DNA of 7,168 bases, taken from NCBI GenBank assembly GCA_947459055.1, contig CANHCG010000086.1:1-7168 (forward strand), read 5' to 3'. The notes under the pieces were generated by a model, which saw only the letters and a program-made list of their open reading frames with translations, made no database searches and was not told the origin of the DNA. Position numbers and translations under genes: made by a program. This DNA is from Cytophagaceae bacterium. Lineage in GTDB: Bacteria; Bacteroidota; Bacteroidia; Cytophagales; Spirosomataceae. This document shows, one piece after another, positions 1 through 6,010 of the stretch; position 1 is the first letter of the stretch; the number at the start of each line of letters is the position of its first letter.

Positions 1-179
1 CCTAACGTTCCTCCGATGCCTTTTTGAATTGCGGCAACGGTTTCTTCGGTACTTAGCTGAAAGGCCATTCCGAGACCTATGGAAACCAATAGAAAGGAAA
101 GAAATGGTTGGAGTTTCAGCACTGAAATTAGCAGCACCAACACAATAATCGCCAAACAGATCAATACCCAAATACTCAT
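1..179 (-). CDS. GntP-family sugar-acid permease, N-terminal fragment
   Basis: Partial gene: it starts with ATG at 179-177 and runs off the left edge after 59 full codons. The visible protein begins with a hydrophobic helix (about residues 3-20), a short loop reading LKLQPFLSF, a second hydrophobic stretch (about 24-40), and then an amphipathic segment ending IQKGIGGTL. This pattern (short TM1, a PF-containing loop, TM2, then a G-G-T-L-G motif) is characteristic of the GntP family of proton symporters for gluconate and related sugar acids, some members of which carry D-serine. The protein would sit in the inner membrane. The start lies 4 nt after the stop of the upstream enzyme gene, so it is probably cotranscribed with it; an AGGA lies about 10 nt upstream of the ATG. 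The overlapping upstream ATG in another frame meets a stop after three codons. The substrate within the family cannot be decided from this fragment. Confidence 0.85.
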   Translation of the reverse strand, partial: MSIWVLICLAIIVLVLLISVLKLQPFLSFLLVSIGLGMAFQLSTEETVAAIQKGIGGTL

Positions 180-183
180 TTTA

Positions 184-2409
184 TCATTTTCCTACAGGAG
201 CACTAATCACCCCTAAATAACGTCCAAGCCAATACGGCAATAGCCAAATATCCCCAGCACTGTGTTCAGATGTCCCATTTCCTCCATTGCGGTCCATATG
301 AAACATATTCCCATTGTGCCGTTGAATCGGCCGCTCATCTGGAGGCAACACTTCTTTCGTTGTTTGACCTCTGAAGTTTGTCGGCAACAATTCGATATCT
401 TTTCGGTGACTATTTTGGATCGCCCAATCTACTAAATCTAACGGATGTTCCCGTAAATACCAAGCCGCTTCGTCCAAATCAAATTGTTTCGTACCTGTCA
501 ATGCCGTAAAAATATTCCACGCGCCCTCTTTTTCTGGTCGCTCAGCTTCCCAGTGATCAATGATTGCCTTTTTATAGGCGGCTTTCAATGTATCATTAAA
601 GGCATATCGATACAGTCCCCAATAACCGACAAAATACATTTCGTCATCCGAATGATTCCAGCCATCTGATAGGTTTTTCGCCAAAGGATCTTCATCCGAA
701 CTGGCCATCCCAATCTGCTTGATTGGCCGCATCAAATTCGTGAAATAGCCATGTTTTTCCATTAATTCAAAGGCCTTTTGTTTGTAAATCGGCTTCTTCG
801 TGAATCGATAGGCGGTCTGTAACATCGCCATGATGTTAGATGAATTTAATTTCCGATCTCCGATGTTCGTTGGGAAGCCATTTACATATTCCGGATTCCA
901 GCGGCCCCACATCGTCGGCTTTCCATCATAATCAATCAAATACCAATTATTTTTGATGATATGAGACATCAGCGTATCTATCAAGACAATCGAGCGCTTA
1001 CGTAAATTAGGTTCATCCACCAGTTCCGCCAAAGCGCCAAAGGCAAACACATGACCAATCACTTCATCCGAAGAAGTCGTTGCCTTCCAGTCCCACTCAG
1101 GATCGGAAGAGTGCTGCCAGCGCTCGGGATCTGACAATTGATTAATAAAACCACTCCGCTCAAAAGAACGCGAGGGGAAACCAGGTATTTTATTGATCGT
1201 GTATAAACGTTCCATGCCATCCAAACACTCCCGAATATTCTCCAGGGCATCCTTTTCTTTAGTAACTGCGTAGCGGAAAATTTCACCGCCTAAATACATC
1301 GAAGTCCACAAGCCATCATTATCCGAATCAGATAAAAAACCCGTGGAAATGTCACCATGATCCATGCCCGACAAACTCGCATTAAAGCCATTTCGAATAT
1401 GCCGCGAACGCACTTGCTCCTCAAAAAACATGGCCTTTTCATGTAGGCTCATCGGCTTAAAACAGATTTGACCCAAGCCCGCATTTGTGGAAATCAACAC
1501 CGAGTTTTGAGGACCCGCTGCAATGTGTTTGACTTCGTTGCCAGGTAACCAGCGCTCTCCTTGGTAATAGGCATATTTGCCATCCTTACGCAAAGAATAA
1601 GCCCCATTTTTTGTGCCAAACCACCAGTTGCCCCCCACATGCCGGAGGACCTGAATGTCCGCAACAGGCAATTTGCTTTGCCATTCCCCTTTCCATGATT
1701 TTGTCGAAAGGTCAAATTCACGATATCCAGCAGAAGAGCCGATCATCACTTGATTTCCCGACACATCAAAAGATTGAAAATTATTCCCCTTCGCCAGCGT
1801 AATTATCGATTTTGTGACAGCGTTCAATTGAGACAGTGAGCCAGAAGCCAACACAAAAAATGAGCTAGTAGGCGCATGAAATTTAATTTCTAAAATCCGT
1901 TCTGAACCGAGGGTGGATTTGAACGTTGTTTTTTCTCCTTCCAAAAAATGAAGGCTGTTTCCATCGCTCAACAAAAAGCTAGACCGACTTCCCGCGGCTA
2001 CGATTTTTACGCCGGGTAATTCATGTTTCGCATAAATGCTTCCCGCCCAGGCCTGTGAAAAAATAGCCTTGTCATCCGCGAACATAAATTGATTTTCGAA
2101 GGTGGTTAAAGCCTGAACTTTTTTAGGCGCTTGGGTGCGATAGCGTTTATCGGCGCTTAAAGTTCCCGGGTGTAAAAATTGGCCATCTTTCGGAAGAAAT
2201 AAACCTTCATTGGATAATAGTTTAATATCCTTATTTCGATCGGAATGAGCGGCAATAATCGTTGCTTGGCTGCCTTTGGGCCAATAATATTTAATGCTAT
2301 AATCCTGGATAAAGGGCTTGTCCTGATAGACAGGCTGAGCCTCTTTTTTTTGAGCAAATAAGGATACGCTTGAAAGTACCCATAGCGAAATCAGTGCAAT
2401 GTTTTTCAT
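184..2409 (-). CDS. Exported beta-propeller plus alpha/alpha-toroid protein, putative glycan-active enzyme
   Basis: 741 residues. Residues 1-19 form a signal peptide ending SLFA, with Q20 as the likely first mature residue. About 40-318 is beta-rich; its last part (roughly 250-315) carries two blades resembling two-component-regulator propeller repeats, including NWWFGTKNGAYSL and a VLISTNAGLG strand. About 325-735 is helical and aromatic-rich, with conserved-looking acidic motifs: DSDNDGLW at 361-368 (resembling a calcium-binding loop), IPGFPSRSF at 408-416, SSDEVIGH at 446-453, SDGWNHSDDE at 581-590, and a Gly/Asn/His-rich segment near 698-717. This pattern recalls alpha/alpha-toroid glycosidases and lyases, but I do not recognise a named family and cannot assign catalytic residues. 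There is no DNA-binding, kinase, lipobox or obvious type IX secretion C-terminal domain, so a periplasmic enzyme is inferred. The ATG overlaps the upstream stop as ATGA, suggesting translational coupling. An A8 run follows the signal peptide codons. Confidence 0.8.
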   Translation of the reverse strand: MKNIALISLWVLSSVSLFAQKKEAQPVYQDKPFIQDYSIKYYWPKGSQATIIAAHSDRNKDIKLLSNEGLFLPKDGQFLHPGTLSADKRYRTQAPKKVQALTTFENQFMFADDKAIFSQAWAGSIYAKHELPGVKIVAAGSRSSFLLSDGNSLHFLEGEKTTFKSTLGSERILEIKFHAPTSSFFVLASGSLSQLNAVTKSIITLAKGNNFQSFDVSGNQVMIGSSAGYREFDLSTKSWKGEWQSKLPVADIQVLRHVGGNWWFGTKNGAYSLRKDGKYAYYQGERWLPGNEVKHIAAGPQNSVLISTNAGLGQICFKPMSLHEKAMFFEEQVRSRHIRNGFNASLSGMDHGDISTGFLSDSDNDGLWTSMYLGGEIFRYAVTKEKDALENIRECLDGMERLYTINKIPGFPSRSFERSGFINQLSDPERWQHSSDPEWDWKATTSSDEVIGHVFAFGALAELVDEPNLRKRSIVLIDTLMSHIIKNNWYLIDYDGKPTMWGRWNPEYVNGFPTNIGDRKLNSSNIMAMLQTAYRFTKKPIYKQKAFELMEKHGYFTNLMRPIKQIGMASSDEDPLAKNLSDGWNHSDDEMYFVGYWGLYRYAFNDTLKAAYKKAIIDHWEAERPEKEGAWNIFTALTGTKQFDLDEAAWYLREHPLDLVDWAIQNSHRKDIELLPTNFRGQTTKEVLPPDERPIQRHNGNMFHMDRNGGNGTSEHSAGDIWLLPYWLGRYLGVISAPVGK

Positions 2410-3563
2410 AGATTTGGATTTACAACAACGTATTTAATGGATTTTTGAGTTTCCCCAGTATGCGAGGAAAAGGTCATGTGCAACAGCCCATCTTTTGTTT
2501 GAATAAGCGACGGATAGGAAAAACTACCTTTTCCGGGTTCCACTTGTTCTATCGGAATTTTAATGGGCCAGGTGGCGCCTTCGTCAGAAGAAATATACAA
2601 TTGAAATCGATAGCGCCCGTCGATAATGTCATTGCCTAAAAAAGCCCAGCGGCCGTCTTGCAACACAAGCAATTCAACACTCGCCGTATTCGGAATTTCC
2701 GTTTTTTGTGTCGCGCTCCACGATTCCCCCCGGTCCTTGGATTCACTGCGATGTACGCGCGGTGGTTCGTCCCCGCTGTCACGCATTAAGGCGACGATCG
2801 TTCCGTCTTTTTTTAAGGCTAATGCCGGTTGGATCGGACCGCGTCCCACCACGGGCAAACTCGGGCGCCACGAATTGCCTTGATCCTCCGATATGGCCAT
2901 CATGGATAAATTAAAGCCGTCCGAATACAATGGCAATATAATACGATCAGCCAAGACCAAAGGTTTAATGCGCGTCATCCACCCCGTGGAACGCTTCACC
3001 AAATCTGTGGCCGCAGTGCGAATCATTTGATCGTATTTGGGGGCGTAACCGGCCCAGCCGATCCCATGTGCTGGTAATTGTCCTAATTTACTCGCCACTT
3101 CCTTCGCGAAGGCATCTGAGGGTTTTAATAAGATATTGTCTTGCCATTCCCACACTGGCGCACCGGGGCCATTATAATTCAGGCTGGTGCGTACTCGTAA
3201 AATGGATTGTTCCCACTGATTTGCCTGAACGGCGATCCATACGAGGAATAACTTATTCGATTGGTTTAAAAATAGGACAGGGTTACAATCGGGTAAGTTC
3301 GGGGTATCTGCCATTAAAAAGGGTTCTGACCATTTTTTTTCGCCTTTTCGCAGACGAGCCCCCATGAGTTTTACGTCGTCGGCAGTTCGTTCACCCGAGC
3401 CATAAAACCAGACAGAAAGGAAGTCGCCGTTAGTCAATGCCACCAAACTACTGCCGTGCACATGTTTTTCTTGGCCTGGAAAAATGAGTGTGGAGGATAT
3501 AATTTTAGGATTTTGAGCCCAGAGAGATCCCGAAATCAGACATAAAAACAACAGAATCCGCAT
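2406..3563 (-). CDS. Exported sialidase-fold BNR/Asp-box protein
   Basis: 385 residues. The signal peptide is about residues 1-16 (ending SLWA) with Q17 next. Three Asp boxes of the form S-x-D-x-G-x-x-W are visible: SEDQGNSW (225-232), SKDRGESW (275-282) and SSDEGATW (325-332). These mark a six-bladed sialidase-type propeller of the BNR_2 kind. Other family-like segments are HVHGSSLVALTNGDFLSVWF near 34-53, RIKPLVLADRIILPLYSDGF near 198-217, GPIQPALALKKDGTIVALMR near 242-261, and SFSYPSLIQTKDG at 347-359, where Y350 could correspond to the sialidase tyrosine nucleophile. The classical N-terminal RIP arginine motif is absent: there is no Arg between residues 2 and 59. Sialic acid is therefore an uncertain substrate, and an exo-acting glycoside hydrolase on another acidic sugar is equally possible. 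The ATG lies 1 nt after the preceding stop, and the gene's own stop overlaps the next start. Periplasmic location is inferred. Confidence 0.85.
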   Translation of the reverse strand: MRILLFLCLISGSLWAQNPKIISSTLIFPGQEKHVHGSSLVALTNGDFLSVWFYGSGERTADDVKLMGARLRKGEKKWSEPFLMADTPNLPDCNPVLFLNQSNKLFLVWIAVQANQWEQSILRVRTSLNYNGPGAPVWEWQDNILLKPSDAFAKEVASKLGQLPAHGIGWAGYAPKYDQMIRTAATDLVKRSTGWMTRIKPLVLADRIILPLYSDGFNLSMMAISEDQGNSWRPSLPVVGRGPIQPALALKKDGTIVALMRDSGDEPPRVHRSESKDRGESWSATQKTEIPNTASVELLVLQDGRWAFLGNDIIDGRYRFQLYISSDEGATWPIKIPIEQVEPGKGSFSYPSLIQTKDGLLHMTFSSHTGETQKSIKYVVVNPNL

Positions 3564-3564
3564 C

Positions 3565-4629
3565 TTATTTTACCTTTTTACGGCGCTCTAAAAGTTCCCG
3601 GAATGTGGTCAAAATAATCCCTTCTTTTTCAATGTAGGCTTTTAAGTCGGGATCCATCATCGAGTTCATATCGGCTAATCGCGAGCCGCCAGAGCCGCTG
3701 ACATACTTAAATTCTTCCGTAATATCGCTGGAATGAACGATCATCATGGCGACGCCGGGGTTCATGTTTTTGATGGTTTCGATCCATTGTTGGGCTTTAT
3801 ATTTCCCCCATTCTTGGGCCGTGGGATTTCCTTCCGGTTTCCAGTCTCCACTAAAGGTGTGTAAATCATCCAAAACGGGTAATCCCGCGTTCCATAATTT
3901 TTCACCTAATTTGCTTGCTTCGCCGAAGAGGTCGGTCAGGCCATAACGCTTCGCTTCTAATTTAGTGCCTTCCTTCCAGGTGCCTTCGGCCTTCATTTTT
4001 TTGATCAAAGGCAAGTTCATGGATTCGATCATCATTTTATTTTTACCGCCAGGAAACATCACCGGAATACCCATTTCGATACCTACTTTTACGTAGCGCT
4101 CCAAAAACGGAGGATAAGCAAATAAGGTTCCCATGTGAGAATCGATGTGGGTGGGAGCCCAGCCGAGGCGTTTGGCACGCTCAATCTGGGCGCGGATTTC
4201 GCGCTCCACCTCATCTGGACTGCCATTTTTAATTACTTGTTCGACACTATGGTATAAACAACCGTCGCCATCTGAAATGGTGGGAACTTGTTGGAAACCA
4301 GAAAGCGCTGGCCAACGGTAATCCTTCCATTCTGACGTCAAGGTCAAATGCAAGCCGGCATCCGCTTTAGGATTGTTTTTTTGTAAATAATGAATGAAAC
4401 TCGCGGCCCAAGGGCAAGGCATCATGATGGAACAGGAGGTCGCTACGCCTTGTTCCATGGACTTGTAGGCCCCTTGGTTTGAGGAATAGGACATACCACA
4501 ATCGTCCACGTGAAAAATGAGTACTTTTTTGCCTTTTGGAAATCCGAGGCGTTCGGCATAAGTTTTGTCCATTTGGCCAAAAGCAGCGGACGAAACCAAT
4601 AGGGTAAGCAAAATGATTAGGCGATTCAT
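3565..4629 (-). CDS. Exported YdjC/ChbG-type carbohydrate deacetylase
   Basis: 354 residues. The signal peptide is about residues 1-18 (ending AAFG), with Q19 as the likely mature N-terminus. The YdjC/ChbG signatures are present: HVDDCGMS (40-47), GLHLTLT (92-98), THIDSHMG (160-167) and a late IVHSSD (297-302). D43, H94 and a histidine of the HIDSH motif (H161 or H165) are the candidate metal ligands, by analogy with the family, which removes N-acetyl groups from N-acetylated amino-sugar oligosaccharides. E. coli ChbG is cytoplasmic, so an exported copy of about 350 residues (against about 250 for ChbG) implies periplasmic deacetylation. The extra length is partly an insert around residues 195-262 and partly the C-terminus. 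The gene sits 37 nt downstream of the ceramidase-like gene and 1 nt upstream of the sialidase-like gene, within the same inferred operon. No clear ribosome-binding site precedes the ATG. The exact substrate is unknown. Confidence 0.88.
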   Translation of the reverse strand: MNRLIILLTLLVSSAAFGQMDKTYAERLGFPKGKKVLIFHVDDCGMSYSSNQGAYKSMEQGVATSCSIMMPCPWAASFIHYLQKNNPKADAGLHLTLTSEWKDYRWPALSGFQQVPTISDGDGCLYHSVEQVIKNGSPDEVEREIRAQIERAKRLGWAPTHIDSHMGTLFAYPPFLERYVKVGIEMGIPVMFPGGKNKMMIESMNLPLIKKMKAEGTWKEGTKLEAKRYGLTDLFGEASKLGEKLWNAGLPVLDDLHTFSGDWKPEGNPTAQEWGKYKAQQWIETIKNMNPGVAMMIVHSSDITEEFKYVSGSGGSRLADMNSMMDPDLKAYIEKEGIILTTFRELLERRKKVK

Positions 4630-4631
4630 AG

Positions 4632-4650
4632 ATAGGTTTTAAATAGGTTT
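4632..4650. repeat. Short tandem direct repeat in the intergenic gap
   Basis: The 8-base unit ATAGGTTT (plus strand) occurs at 4632-4639 and again at 4643-4650, an 11-base period close to one helical turn. It occupies most of the 37-nt gap between the ceramidase-like gene and the deacetylase gene, ending just upstream of the deacetylase ATG. It could be an operator or an mRNA leader element, or chance in an AT-rich gap. No Bacteroidota TAnnTTTG promoter box was found in this gap. Confidence 0.4.
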
Positions 4651-4666
4651 AGAGGTAGTAAAAATC

Positions 4667-5944
4667 TTATTGTGGCTTCGGACTGTCCTTGACAAGTTTG
4701 AGCGCCTGTTCCATGTAAATTTCAGCGGTCATTTCCCCTAAGGACGTTCGAGTCACATATTCGTAACGTTTAAAGGAATTGTAGTCGACTTTGGCCAACA
4801 TATATCCAAACGCATCATTCGTCAAGCCAAACAAAAAAGGCATTTTAGTCGCCATATTTCGTTTCACGTAATAGCCTACATTGGGCAAGGCCTCCCCGGG
4901 AACGGTCAAAATTTGCGCCGGTCCAATGTTCAATAAATTCAAGCGAGTAGATATAAAATTCTCCCGTTTACCTTCGTATTTTAATGGGGAATGAGTCAAA
5001 ATATAGCGCATCAATTCGGAATCAATCGGGAATTCGATTTCTCGCGACGTACAATACAAAATCGGTTTGTCTAACACGGGTGCTTTCGCAACAATCCGCA
5101 TCGCTTCATCCGCGAGCAATTCGCCGATTCGAATACATTCTTCCCAGGTATTGGCTTCCTTTTGGTTTTGGCCTTCTTTGCCATATTCCAAACGCGTATC
5201 CGCCGTCACCATACCCCCTTGAGCGCCATTCATAAATAATGCAACGCCACCGATGGTAGATTCAATTCGTTGATATAATGGCCCAATCATGTCAGGACTC
5301 AAAATTCCTCGTTCACTGCCTAGCACTTCAGGGTGAACGGCATAATTGACGAGTGTGGCAATGGGTTTTCCGGATTGTGGACCGGTCGTGGCAATGGCTT
5401 GAATAATGCCGCAACGAGGATCGTATAAAGCCGGCGCGTAATAATTATAAGCAATTTTGCCCTTGGCTTCGTCCATGGCCACTTTGATGGAAGCGGGTTG
5501 GAGTTTGGAAGTGGCTTCGTTGACCGCATCGGCAATTTGTTGCACGCACCAATCCAAATATTTCAAGTCAGCATTCGATTTCCCGGTCATATCAGGAAAG
5601 CCATAGGCGTCTGGCGCGCTATGGGTATGGGTGGCGCCGATGAGCACGTTTTCGGGGGGAATCCCTTTGATTAGGGCCCGTGATTTATTGCCGAGGATGG
5701 AAGTCCAACCGAGGTTATCGACATTGACGATGGCAAAGCGCACGTTTCCTTGTTGGAACACCATCGCCCTTGCAAACAAATCCCCTTTTTTCTCTTTACT
5801 TGGTTTCGGCACTCCTATGCCACCAGAAACGGGTAACAGGGGATTAGGTGTGATGATGCGCAGGGCTGCGCCTACTTGAATCTCTTGTCCATAAGCGGCC
5901 AGATTGATCCACAAAAAAAGAAAGATAAATACGTATTTAGTCAT
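4667..5944 (-). CDS. Exported neutral/alkaline ceramidase-family hydrolase, short form
   Basis: 425 residues. The signal peptide is about residues 1-19 (ending AAYG), with Q20 next. The family is recognised from GATHTHSAPD (103-112), NYAVHPEVLG (200-209), LSPDMIGPLY (215-224), FMNGAQGG (237-244), TVPGEALP (347-354) and GLTNDAFGYM (373-382). By analogy with bacterial neutral ceramidase, the zinc site would use a histidine of THTHS (H106 or H108), H204, E351 and Y381, all of which are present, so an active amidohydrolase is plausible. Classical neutral ceramidases are about 650-700 residues with an extra C-terminal Ig-like domain; here the protein ends soon after the catalytic region. True ceramidase activity is doubtful. 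In this sugar-utilisation context it may cleave another N-acyl or ester bond. It is the first gene after the SusD gene, behind a terminator-like hairpin, and has the clearest Shine-Dalgarno sequence in the window. Confidence 0.87.
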   Translation of the reverse strand: MTKYVFIFLFLWINLAAYGQEIQVGAALRIITPNPLLPVSGGIGVPKPSKEKKGDLFARAMVFQQGNVRFAIVNVDNLGWTSILGNKSRALIKGIPPENVLIGATHTHSAPDAYGFPDMTGKSNADLKYLDWCVQQIADAVNEATSKLQPASIKVAMDEAKGKIAYNYYAPALYDPRCGIIQAIATTGPQSGKPIATLVNYAVHPEVLGSERGILSPDMIGPLYQRIESTIGGVALFMNGAQGGMVTADTRLEYGKEGQNQKEANTWEECIRIGELLADEAMRIVAKAPVLDKPILYCTSREIEFPIDSELMRYILTHSPLKYEGKRENFISTRLNLLNIGPAQILTVPGEALPNVGYYVKRNMATKMPFLFGLTNDAFGYMLAKVDYNSFKRYEYVTRTSLGEMTAEIYMEQALKLVKDSPKPQ

Positions 5945-5948
5945 ATGA

Positions 5949-5953
5949 CTCCT
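5949..5953 (-). promoter_or_regulatory. Ribosome-binding site of the ceramidase-like gene
   Basis: AGGAG on the minus strand, 4 nt before the ATG at 5944-5942. This is a canonical Shine-Dalgarno core with a short spacer, which supports the chosen start. Such sites are unusual in Bacteroidota; the deacetylase and propeller genes here lack one. Confidence 0.6.
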
Positions 5954-5958
5954 AAATT

Positions 5959-5992
5959 AAAAAAAAAGACCACAGGTTGAACACCTGTGGTC
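5959..5992 (-). terminator. Rho-independent terminator or attenuator between susD-like gene and enzyme genes
   Basis: Read on the minus strand, a perfect 10-bp stem (arms at 5992-5983 and 5977-5968, GACCACAGGT and its complement) encloses a 5-nt loop and is followed directly by nine U residues (5967-5959). This is a textbook intrinsic terminator. It begins 18 nt after the SusD-like stop codon and ends 14 nt before the next ATG, leaving almost no room for a separate promoter downstream. It is therefore likely either a partial terminator that lowers expression of the enzyme genes relative to the SusC/SusD pair, or an mRNA-stabilising 3' end after processing. Confidence 0.85.
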
Positions 5993-6010
5993 AAATTTAA
6001 AACATGGATA

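Noticed and set aside
184..2409. Reading the propeller protein as a hybrid two-component sensor
   Set aside because: There is no transmembrane segment after the propeller and no histidine kinase, receiver or helix-turn-helix domain; the C-terminal half looks enzymatic.
3101..3112. Perfect 12-bp palindrome CCTTCGCGAAGG
   Set aside because: It lies inside the sialidase-like coding region, has no U tract or neighbouring copies, and is explained by the codons for ordinary residues there.
2626..3367. Plus-strand open frames of 64-99 codons opposite the sialidase-like gene
   Set aside because: They lie antisense to a well-supported gene, have no recognisable domains and no convincing ribosome-binding sites, and are cysteine- and arginine-rich in the manner of shadow frames.
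4984..5879. Plus-strand open frames opposite the ceramidase-like gene
   Set aside because: The low-complexity translations have no family features, and the minus strand carries conserved catalytic motifs over the same bases.
4667..5944. Direct annotation as a ceramidase acting on sphingolipids
   Set aside because: The family match and zinc residues are good, but the short length, missing C-terminal domain and glycan-enzyme neighbours make the specific lipid substrate unsupported.
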